DNA from: Microcoleaceae cyanobacterium UBA11344
Lineage (GTDB): Bacteria; Cyanobacteriota; Cyanobacteriia; Cyanobacteriales; Microcoleaceae
NCBI GenBank assembly: GCA_003483675.1
Contig: DMYK01000034.1
Coordinates: 1 to 8,312 of the forward strand
DNA length: 8,312 nt
Direction of reading: 5' to 3'
Part shown: positions 1-7,600 of the stretch, piece after piece
Numbering within the stretch: position 1 is the stretch's first letter
How the letters are laid out: each line of letters opens with the position of its first letter
Made by a program: the position numbers and the translations under genes
The notes under the pieces: model-generated
The model's database searches: none
Seen by the model: only the letters and a program-made list of their open reading frames with translations
Told to the model about the DNA's origin: nothing

Positions 1-1182
1 CATTTGCAAGGTTCATTTGTCAAACCAGGCAAAGAAGAACCGCCCCTCCGAAAAATTGCCCTTTCTCTAGTGCGCTGCGATCCCACCAAAGATGAGAAAG
101 CTTGCGGTTTATTGCAAATGGAGCATACCGTGCCGCCGGAAGTTTTATATTCTGCATACTGGTATCGTTCCGGTACGAACCAAACTATGCGAAATCACTT
201 GCAGGAAATTACTGAAGAAGCAGCATCGCTGATTGGAAAAAGTAATGCTCGTGTTTTAGATATTGGCTGTAATGACGGCACTTTACTAAAGTGCTATCCG
301 CAAGACTTTATCAAGTTTGGTGTCGATCCGTCTGACGTCGCTCAAGAAATAACCGGGGACATTACTGCAATTCAAGACATTTTTCCTTCAGAAGAACTCA
401 CCAAGGTTTTGCAAGGCGAAAAGTTTGATATTATTACATCGATCGCCATGTTTTATGATCTTGAAGATCCGGTAAGCTTCTGCAAGGAAATCAAAAAAAC
501 GCTGGCTCCTGATGGTTTATGGGTCTTTGAAATGTCCTATATGCCATCCATGCTCAAAATGAATTCTTATGACACAATTTGTCACGAACACTTGGAATAT
601 TACAGTTTAGCTGTGCTGGAATATATTCTAAAACAAGCTGAATTGAAAATAGTGGATGCCGTACTCAATGACATCAATGGTGGTAGCATTCGCTGTTATG
701 CAACGCATCTTGATAACTTTGCCTTCAAGAAGCAAGAAGCTTTGACACGCATCAAGCTATTACGTCAGGCAGAATTTGACATGGAGCTGGATACCGACAA
801 ACCATACAAAAATTTTCAAGACAGGATCAACGTGCATAAAGAGCAGTTAGTTTCGCTGCTAAAAATGCTGAAAAAGGAAGGTAAAAGCATTCACATTTAC
901 GGTGCATCGACTAAAGGAAATACAATTTTACAGTGGTGCGGAATTGACAATCGCATTATAGATGTAGCGGCGGAAAGAAACCCAGATAAATATGGCGCTT
1001 ATACGCTCGGTACTGACATTCCTATTGTCAGCGAAGCCGATTCAAGGGCAATGAAGCCGGATTATTATTTAGTCTTGCCGTGGCATTTTAAGGAAGAATT
1101 TCTTAAGCGCGAGCAAGAAACACTGAACAGCGGTGTTGGTCTAATTTTCCCTTTGCCTAACCTGGAAATTATCAAACACTAA
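1..1182 (+). CDS. Sugar C-methyltransferase-like SAM-dependent methyltransferase, 5'-truncated by the window
   Basis: Residues are numbered from the TTG at base 4. The frame is open back to base 1, so the true start is probably upstream; the TTG is not a convincing start. The sequence matches the three-part C-methyltransferase family (zinc-binding N-terminus, central Rossmann methyltransferase, C-terminal accessory domain; TcaB9/TylC3 type), which methylates a carbon of NDP-4-keto-sugars. Visible: the end of the zinc-binding part, with C25 and C34; the conserved stretch YRSGTNQTMRNHL (54-66); SAM motif I VLDIGCNDGTLL (84-95); HEHLEYYS (194-201), in the region holding catalytic His/Tyr/Glu in TcaB9; NGGSIR (225-230); and the C-terminal Rossmann-like part opening with IYGASTKGNT (298-307). 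At about 392 residues it lacks perhaps 15-30 residues including the first zinc cysteines. It ends 36 bases before the next gene, on the same strand. Family assignment is firm; the sugar substrate is unknown. Confidence 0.88.
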   Translation, partial: HLQGSFVKPGKEEPPLRKIALSLVRCDPTKDEKACGLLQMEHTVPPEVLYSAYWYRSGTNQTMRNHLQEITEEAASLIGKSNARVLDIGCNDGTLLKCYPQDFIKFGVDPSDVAQEITGDITAIQDIFPSEELTKVLQGEKFDIITSIAMFYDLEDPVSFCKEIKKTLAPDGLWVFEMSYMPSMLKMNSYDTICHEHLEYYSLAVLEYILKQAELKIVDAVLNDINGGSIRCYATHLDNFAFKKQEALTRIKLLRQAEFDMELDTDKPYKNFQDRINVHKEQLVSLLKMLKKEGKSIHIYGASTKGNTILQWCGIDNRIIDVAAERNPDKYGAYTLGTDIPIVSEADSRAMKPDYYLVLPWHFKEEFLKREQETLNSGVGLIFPLPNLEIIKH

Positions 1183-1207
1183 GTCAAGACACGAGACAAC
1201 GCACGAC

Positions 1208-1211
1208 AGGA
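1208..1211 (+). promoter_or_regulatory. Ribosome binding site for the three-domain glycosyltransferase gene
   Basis: AGGA ends 7 bases before the ATG at 1219, a normal Shine-Dalgarno spacing. The frame upstream is the same as that of the preceding gene and contains no other ATG, GTG or TTG after the TAA at 1180-1182. This supports ATG 1219 as the start. The 36-base gap shows no terminator hairpin. Confidence 0.6.
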
Positions 1212-1218
1212 TAAAGCT

Positions 1219-3753
1219 ATGACACATTTCTTCATTCATAACAGTTTTCACAGTGGCGATGTGATTTTGACAAGAGCCGTTATTCAGGCGGTTAGAATTA
1301 GTTTTCCTGGTGTGAAAATTACCCTGGAGTGCGAGGAAGTCTCTGCTTATCTTTGGCAGGATTTAGATTTGGCTATCTTGCTCTATCAAGGCTGCGAATA
1401 CAAAGGCACAGAACCCACGCCAAACTGCCCCGATGATGCCATATTTGTCAATATGTGGTTTGGCGTTTTTGATGATATTTTGAAACTCTACGGTATGACG
1501 TATCAAAATAACGTTCATGCCTTTAATCGCCAGATGTATCAGCATAGGCTTAATCATAAATATCTCCTGCCGATACCGATTCACACCCCCATGATCAACT
1601 TCTTTGGGCAGACAGAGCAGGAAATAGAAGTTAAAGCAAACAGCATTTTGGTAGAAAATGGGGAAGTTTTCTCGAATCAAAGCTATTTTTATTTAAACGA
1701 ACACCTAAAGCAAATAGCATCGGATTTTCCTCAACTCAATTTTTACTGTTCAGCTCCACCTAAATCCCAGGCGGCAAATCTTGTAGATTGCAGCGGCATG
1801 AATCTGAAACAATTGTCGCAAATGGGAGACAAATGTATTGGTTTGTTGATGAAAGGAAGCGCTGTAAACGCGGCTTGCCAAACGGAGATTAATCGATATA
1901 AACCTCGTTGTATTGTTGGCTGGGACTTAGCAGAGAAGCTTTGGGATAATTTGGAAAATCCGGTGGTTTATGCCAAAAATTATGAAGAAGTCAAAAAATG
2001 GCTGGGGAAAATTGCGGAAGATATTAGCTTGTCTACAGGAGAAGCTAGAACAGCAAATCTCATTGTTACGAAGGAGTCAAGATTTCAGACAACATCAGCA
2101 AGTAAAGATCATGAGAACTTGCAGGATAAAATCTTGATTGTCTCGCACAAGGAAAAACAATGTGGCGTGCAGGAGTACGGTCTGAATATAGCGAAAACGC
2201 TCAAAGAATCAACTAAATACTCTTTCGTATATGCGGAATGTTCAAGTTATGAAGAGTTTTTGGATATCGTCAACAAGGTAAAACCATCAGCAATTATTTA
2301 CAACTATCATCCCTCGACATTACCTTGGGTTAATAAGACCATACTTCAATCTATCAACGTGCCACACATCGGCATTATTCACGAAGTTACGCAGCGAATA
2401 TCAGATGTCTCAAATAATTCACTTTTTCAGTACCATATAGGCCCCGATCCGACTTTACAGCTTAAGAATCCAATTGTCTTTAAAACGGGAAGAATTATAG
2501 TTCCCTACACGAATAATTACAAATTACCAGAGATTCCAACTATTGGTAGTTTTGGATTTGGACTGGAAGGAAAAGGATTTGAGAAAGTCATTGCTACCGT
2601 ACAGCAAGAGTATGACGAAGCGCTGATTAGGCTGCATATTCCCTTTGCCACTTTTGGCGATGCTGATGGCAGTCAAGCAGTTGCTATAGCACAACGATGT
2701 CAGCAGTCGATCGTCAAGCCTGGTATTAAACTTAGTTTAAGTCACGATTTTCTCAGTCAAGAACAATTACTGGATTTTCTGGCGCAAAATACGCTAAACG
2801 CATTTTTTTATGACCGACTTAATAATCGTGGAATATCGAGTACGATCGATCATGCGCTTGCTGTCAAGAGACCTATTGCCATCACAAAAAGCAATATGTT
2901 CAGACATATTCTTTCGGCAAAGCCTTCAATTTGTATTGAAGATTCCAGCTTGAAACAAATTATTAATAACGGTATTGCACCGCTCGTACCATTTTACAAT
3001 GAGTGGAGCGAAGCTAATTTCATTTTGGATTACGAGCAGATAGTCGATCGAGTATTAGGAAAACCACAGAAGTCTCACAGCAACAAATATTTAGATGTTG
3101 GTATTCCAAACGTAACATCATTTAATCGCATCTTGGATGATGCCGCGCGATCGCAATACCAACCTATGATTGATCAATTATTTGCGCTGGTTCCTGAGAT
3201 GATGGCACGGAAAATACCGGAAGCTAATATTCAGCAAGCCTTTATATTGGATACCGTTCACAAATTTGCCTCCCAATTAGTAAAACCTAAAATTTTATGC
3301 GTTGGTAGCCATGAAGATAGTGCTGCTGCTGCTTTAAAGCAACTAGGCTACCGCTTAGAAGAAATTGATCCGGCGATCAACTGCGATCTCAATGTTTATT
3401 TCCACAAACCATCTACAATCAAGGGCAGTTATGATATTATTTTTTCAACATCTGTGATCGAGCACGTTCAAAATGATGAACTGTTTATGACGCAAATCGC
3501 TGAACTTCTTGCACCTGGAGGTATTGCTATTTTAACGTGCGATTATAATGACCAGTATAAACCGGGCGATCGCATTCCGGGCGTAGACTTTCGTCTTTAC
3601 ACTCAGAAAGACTTCAAGCAACGACTGCTTCCTTTATTGAAAAATTGCGTTCTCCCTGACGTTCCGCAGTGGGATTGTCCGAAACCCGATTTTATCTATG
3701 AAGGATGTCGTTATACATTTGCCACCTTTGTTTTTCAGAAAAATAAACTGTGA
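1219..3753 (+). CDS. Three-domain fusion: GT9-like region, divergent GT4-like glycosyltransferase, C-terminal SAM methyltransferase
   Basis: An 844-residue protein with no signal peptide or membrane segment, so probably cytosolic or peripheral. Residues about 1-270 resemble GT9/heptosyltransferase-like proteins: N-terminal HNSFHSGDVILTRAVIQA (7-24), then a second half with MKGSAVNAACQTEINRYKPR (211-230). Residues about 303-612 look like a GT-B glycosyltransferase of the GT4 kind: KILIVSHKEKQCGVQEYGLN (304-323), IIHEVTQ (386-392), and RGISSTIDHALAVKRPIAI (537-555) where the donor-binding EX7E motif normally sits; both acidic positions appear changed (N536, D544). Residues about 688-840 are a class I methyltransferase: motif I variant KILCVGSHEDSAAAALKQLG (691-710), FSTSVIEHV (742-750) and LLAPGGIAILTCDY (763-776). 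The domain order suggests sugar transfer followed by methylation on one polypeptide, which is inference. Its stop overlaps the start of the next gene (GTGA), pointing to translational coupling. The GT9-like label is less certain than the methyltransferase. Confidence 0.85.
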   Translation: MTHFFIHNSFHSGDVILTRAVIQAVRISFPGVKITLECEEVSAYLWQDLDLAILLYQGCEYKGTEPTPNCPDDAIFVNMWFGVFDDILKLYGMTYQNNVHAFNRQMYQHRLNHKYLLPIPIHTPMINFFGQTEQEIEVKANSILVENGEVFSNQSYFYLNEHLKQIASDFPQLNFYCSAPPKSQAANLVDCSGMNLKQLSQMGDKCIGLLMKGSAVNAACQTEINRYKPRCIVGWDLAEKLWDNLENPVVYAKNYEEVKKWLGKIAEDISLSTGEARTANLIVTKESRFQTTSASKDHENLQDKILIVSHKEKQCGVQEYGLNIAKTLKESTKYSFVYAECSSYEEFLDIVNKVKPSAIIYNYHPSTLPWVNKTILQSINVPHIGIIHEVTQRISDVSNNSLFQYHIGPDPTLQLKNPIVFKTGRIIVPYTNNYKLPEIPTIGSFGFGLEGKGFEKVIATVQQEYDEALIRLHIPFATFGDADGSQAVAIAQRCQQSIVKPGIKLSLSHDFLSQEQLLDFLAQNTLNAFFYDRLNNRGISSTIDHALAVKRPIAITKSNMFRHILSAKPSICIEDSSLKQIINNGIAPLVPFYNEWSEANFILDYEQIVDRVLGKPQKSHSNKYLDVGIPNVTSFNRILDDAARSQYQPMIDQLFALVPEMMARKIPEANIQQAFILDTVHKFASQLVKPKILCVGSHEDSAAAALKQLGYRLEEIDPAINCDLNVYFHKPSTIKGSYDIIFSTSVIEHVQNDELFMTQIAELLAPGGIAILTCDYNDQYKPGDRIPGVDFRLYTQKDFKQRLLPLLKNCVLPDVPQWDCPKPDFIYEGCRYTFATFVFQKNKL
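3750..3753 (+). promoter_or_regulatory. GTGA stop/start overlap between the fusion protein and the SDR gene
   Basis: The GTG start of the SDR gene (3750-3752) overlaps the TGA stop of the preceding gene (3751-3753). There is no convincing Shine-Dalgarno before the GTG, only the A-rich run cagaaaaataaact. Re-initiation by ribosomes finishing the upstream gene is therefore the likely way this gene is translated. The GTG is favoured because the nucleotide-binding motif begins only a few residues later, as usual in this family. Confidence 0.7.
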
Positions 3754-4622
3754 ACGCTCTTATTTTTGGTGCTAACGGACAAGATGGATACTATCTCAAT
3801 GAATTGTGCAAAGCTAAAGGAATTAAACCTATAGGTTTATCACGTTCTGGAGATTGGATACACGCTGATGTATCTAACTATGAACAAGTTGAACGGTTCA
3901 TCAAAGAACACAAACCAACTTATGTATTTCATTTAGCTGCTAAATCAACGACGCGACACGACGCGCTGTTTGAAAATCATGCAGCAATTTCGACAGGTAC
4001 ACTAAATATTTTAGAAGCGGTTTACAAGCACAGCGCCAATTCTAAAGTTTTTATTACAGGTAGCGGCGTTCAATTCTATAATGATGGCAATCCTATTTCT
4101 GAGGATACTGCTTTTGAAGCAAGTAGTGCTTATGCGATCGCTCGAATCCAATCAGTTTATGCTGCCCGCTATTACAGAAGCCTTGGCATCAACGCTTATG
4201 TTGGATATTTATTCCATCATGAAAGCCCTCTCAGAAAGCCAAATCATGTCAGCCAGAAAATTGTACTCGCCGCTAAGCGCATTGTTCAGGGCTCTGAGGA
4301 AAAACTGCAAATTGGCGATGTTAATGTAGAGAAAGAATGGACATTTGCGGGTGATGTAGCAGAGGGAATTATGACGCTGGTAGAACAGGAAAATGTTTTT
4401 GAAGCTGTCATCGGTTCCGGCAAAACTCATTCTATAAAAGATTGGATAGAAGTCTGCTTTTCGGACCTCGGTTTGGATTGGACGCGCTATGTAGAACAGG
4501 TTGAAAACTTTCAGACTGAATATAAGCGATTAGTATCCAATCCGGCGCTAATGCACAGCCTAGATTGGCAACCCAAAATTGACCTGCGGCAACTCGCAGC
4601 TATGATGATTGAAACCCGATAA
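3750..4622 (+). CDS. NAD(P)-dependent extended SDR, GDP-mannose 4,6-dehydratase-like, with altered catalytic residues
   Basis: A 290-residue nucleotide-sugar epimerase/dehydratase-family protein. The GXXGXXG cofactor motif is GANGQDG (7-13); the GQDG form is typical of GDP-mannose dehydratases. Other matches to that family are FHLAAKS (60-66), the FHHESPLR segment (155-162; NHESPRRG in dehydratases) and EWTFAGDVAEGIM (196-208; DWGHAKDYVEAMW type). The catalytic region differs. Where dehydratases have SSTSELYG-like sequence, this protein has TGSGVQFY (103-110), so the catalytic Thr and Glu positions appear as G106 and Q108. The YXXXK pair is YAIAR (Y128, R132), with Arg for Lys. It is also shorter than typical GDP-mannose dehydratases (about 340-370). 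It may be a reductase or epimerase, a divergent dehydratase, or a non-catalytic protein. It overlaps the upstream gene by 4 bases and ends 30 bases before the next, so it belongs to the same operon. Confidence 0.85.
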   Translation: MNALIFGANGQDGYYLNELCKAKGIKPIGLSRSGDWIHADVSNYEQVERFIKEHKPTYVFHLAAKSTTRHDALFENHAAISTGTLNILEAVYKHSANSKVFITGSGVQFYNDGNPISEDTAFEASSAYAIARIQSVYAARYYRSLGINAYVGYLFHHESPLRKPNHVSQKIVLAAKRIVQGSEEKLQIGDVNVEKEWTFAGDVAEGIMTLVEQENVFEAVIGSGKTHSIKDWIEVCFSDLGLDWTRYVEQVENFQTEYKRLVSNPALMHSLDWQPKIDLRQLAAMMIETR

Positions 4623-4639
4623 AATGACACTCTAACTTT

Positions 4640-4643
4640 AGGT
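4640..4643 (+). promoter_or_regulatory. Weak ribosome binding site for the long glycosyltransferase gene
   Basis: AGGT lies 9 bases before the ATG at 4653. The frame has a TGA at 4647-4649, two codons before this ATG, so the start cannot lie further upstream. The 30-base gap after the SDR gene holds no hairpin or promoter that I can see. Confidence 0.45.
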
Positions 4644-4652
4644 ATTTGAAGC

Positions 4653-7600
4653 ATGAAAAAATTATCTCAGCCAGCGATTTACCCTTACTCAACTATCCAC
4701 AAACATTATGGTTTTGCTGTTTTCAAAGTCAAGGAAATTTCGCACTATCTGAAAACAGCCCAAGAGTTGAAAAATAGCGAACCAAACTGCATAATTACAT
4801 GGTTCACTACTGGGGAAGGTGAGATGTTGCTGCAAAATAATCCTGACATTGACCAAGTTGTGGTGATGGAGGGAAGTGCGAAATTTCTTGAAGCTGAGAT
4901 ACTGCGTTTGCAAACAGAACGTTCTTGGTCAGGTTTTTTCACTGCTGATTTGCCGAAAAATAATTGCGGCAAGCGAATTTTGTTGGGACAACTTGGCTTA
5001 AATGGGGATTGTCTTCATGCCACTGTTTTAGCTCGACAAATCAAGCATGATTATCCGAATTGTCATTTGACTTGGGCAATTTCATCAATGTGTCGAAGTA
5101 TGATTGAAGGTAATCCATTTGTTGATGAAATTTGGGAAGTTCCTGCTAGGAATTGGCAGGAAATTGTGGCTGCTTGGTATGGGCTGGAAAAAGAGGTGCA
5201 GGCGCGTCTCAGTCGCGGTGAATTTGATGAAGTATTTTTGACGCAGGTAAGCCCGAACAATTATCAAAATTATGATGGAACCACTAAAGGCTCTCTTTTT
5301 CGAGGATATCCAAAGCCGATTACGGTTCCGATTCAGAATATTCTGCGCCTCCGAAATGATGAGATTGAAAGAGTCAGAAATTTTGCTGAACAGCACAATT
5401 TGCTGAAACGCAGCCATGTTATTTTATTTGAGTACACGGGCAGTAGCAGTCAGTCTTTTGTTAAGCCAGAATATGCTTTGTCTGTTGCTCAAGGACTGCT
5501 GTCTCGCTTACCGGATTGCAGCATAATTCTGTCATCTCACGTTAAAATTACCACAGCAGATACACGAATTATTGATGGTAGTGTGTTGACGCTACGAGAA
5601 AATGCGGAATTAACTAAGTATTGCTCTCTTTTAATTGGCTGTTCGAGTGGTGTAACGCAGATAGTATTAACAGACTGGGCCAAACCGTTACCGATGATTC
5701 AGTTGTTGCTGACATCTACATCAGTATATGCTTCGATCGCGCACGATCTTGAATATTGGCAACAGTCGTCAGAGCAAGTTTTAGAAATGACGGATTGCCC
5801 AATTGAACAGGTAGTTGAATGTGCTTACACTGCTCTGATTCAAGGATTTTCCGAAGCACGACGCCGATTTAATCAACAAATTCCGCTAAATTTTGACTTC
5901 TATTTTACCTTGGTTCGTCAGGCTCTATTGCAAAATGGGGATTATCTTAAAGCGGCGCGATCGCTATTATATACCGCAGAGCGATACGGCTGGCATGAAC
6001 AGCTAAAAACTTTTGTAAAAACTGAGTTAATACCCAAAATAGACTTACCTCAAAGTAGGTTAATTGCTGATGAAAGTTATACGAACTTACTACAAGGGTT
6101 GATTTCAGATAAATCGAATTCAAGCAACTTAGCTTCACCACCTAAAAAACAGATTATGAAAGTATTTTCAGAAGTTGAATTTCCGACAATATTGCCTCTT
6201 TCAGCAAGCAATGAAAGACCTTTTTGGTCGGTGATGATTCCGACCTATAATCTGAAGGAAAATTATCTCGAACAAACGCTGAAGAGCGTTATCGAACAAG
6301 CTCCATTTCTCGAAGAAATGCAGATTGAAGTTGTCAACGATCATCCGAGTCAGTCAGTTCAAGATGAGATAGCAGCAATTATCAAAAAAGTGGGTGGCGA
6401 TCGCATCAAATTTTATCGGCATTCTGAAACTAATGTCGGTCAAACTGCGATTTTTAATATTTGCATTCAGCAGGCTCGCGGTCAATGGATTCATATTTTA
6501 CATGATGATGATTTTGTCAAGCCTGGATTTTATAGCAGCCTTCGGAACTCGATAGAAAAACAATTAACAATTGGTGCTGCTTTCTGTCGCTGTCTCCATG
6601 TTAATGAAGAAAATGCGCCTTTATGGTTATCACCTTTGGAAAGGGAAACTCCTGGCATTTTAACTGACTGGCTCAAAAAAATTGCCGTGTATTCTTGGAT
6701 TGCAGCGGCTTCTATGGTAGTGAAGCGCAGGGTGTATGAAGAATTGGGTGGATTTTGTCCGCAGGCTGGTGCTGCTGCTGATTGGGAAATGTGGAAGCGA
6801 ATTGCGGTGCATTATCCGATGTGGTATGAGCCTCAAATGTTTGCTTGTACGCGGATGAATTCTTCATCATGGACATCTCGCTTGTTTCAATTGGGCGAGA
6901 ATATTGCAGAGGCTCGAAAGGCGATAGAAATTTCCAAATTGTACCTGCCTAAAACGCTGGCTGAGGAATTGTCTAATCAGTCGAAAGAACATTATGCGAT
7001 CGAAGCTTTGAAAATGGCGCATTCCATGATTGCTAAAGGAGAGGAAAATTCAGCGATCGCACAAATTCGAGAAGGATTGAAATGCAGCACTTCCTCAAAA
7101 GTAATTAGCTTGCTTCCGGCTGTCTTCCTGTCGAGCGAATCTGAGCAACAGCCAACTTCAGAAATTCAAAAGCAAGTGCCAAAAATTATCATTGACGGCG
7201 TAATGTTTCAGATTCACAACTCGGGAATTACCCGCGTCTGGCGTTCATTAATTAAAGAATGGGCAAGTCAGAGTTTCAGCCAGCAAATCTTAGTGCTAGA
7301 TCGCAATGGAACTGCGCCCAAAATTCCTGGTATTAAGTATCGGCAGATGCCCGCTTATGACTATAACAATACTGATGGCGATCGCGAAATGTTGCAGCAA
7401 ATATGCGATGAAGAAGAAGCTGATTTGTTTATTTCCACTTACTACACCACACCGCGATCGACACCCTCTGTATTCATGGCTTATGACATGATTCCAGAAG
7501 TCATGGGAGCCAATCTAGCTAACCAAATGTGGATAGAAAAACATCATGGTATTCGTCATGCTTCTGCATATATAGCCATTTCAGAAAAGACAGCCCGCGA

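Noticed and set aside
4..6. TTG as the true start of the first gene
   Set aside because: The frame is open to base 1. Family members have an additional N-terminal stretch with zinc-binding cysteines, so the start most likely lies before the window.
1180..1182. Stop-codon readthrough fusing the first and second genes, which share a frame with 12 sense codons between them
   Set aside because: A good Shine-Dalgarno precedes ATG 1219, and sharing a frame happens by chance one time in three. Nothing suggests readthrough.
1183..1218. A terminator or promoter between the first two genes
   Set aside because: The 36 bases contain no GC-rich inverted repeat with a T run and no convincing -35/-10 pair. 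It looks like an operon spacer.
1363..1680. A 105-codon reverse-strand open frame inside the three-domain fusion gene
   Set aside because: It lies opposite a region with clear GT9-like coding content, matches no recognisable family and has no supporting start context. It is a shadow frame.
3320..3334. GCT trinucleotide runs here and near 6765-6780
   Set aside because: These are short alanine codon runs within conserved protein domains, too short to count as a functional repeat.
5085..5417. A 110-codon reverse-strand open frame, and neighbouring ones at 4689-5260
   Set aside because: All fall opposite the long glycosyltransferase, whose + frame has continuous family motifs. Their translations show no domain.
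7306..7491. A 61-codon + frame nested in the GT4 region
   Set aside because: It is out of frame with the glycosyltransferase and its translation has no recognisable feature.
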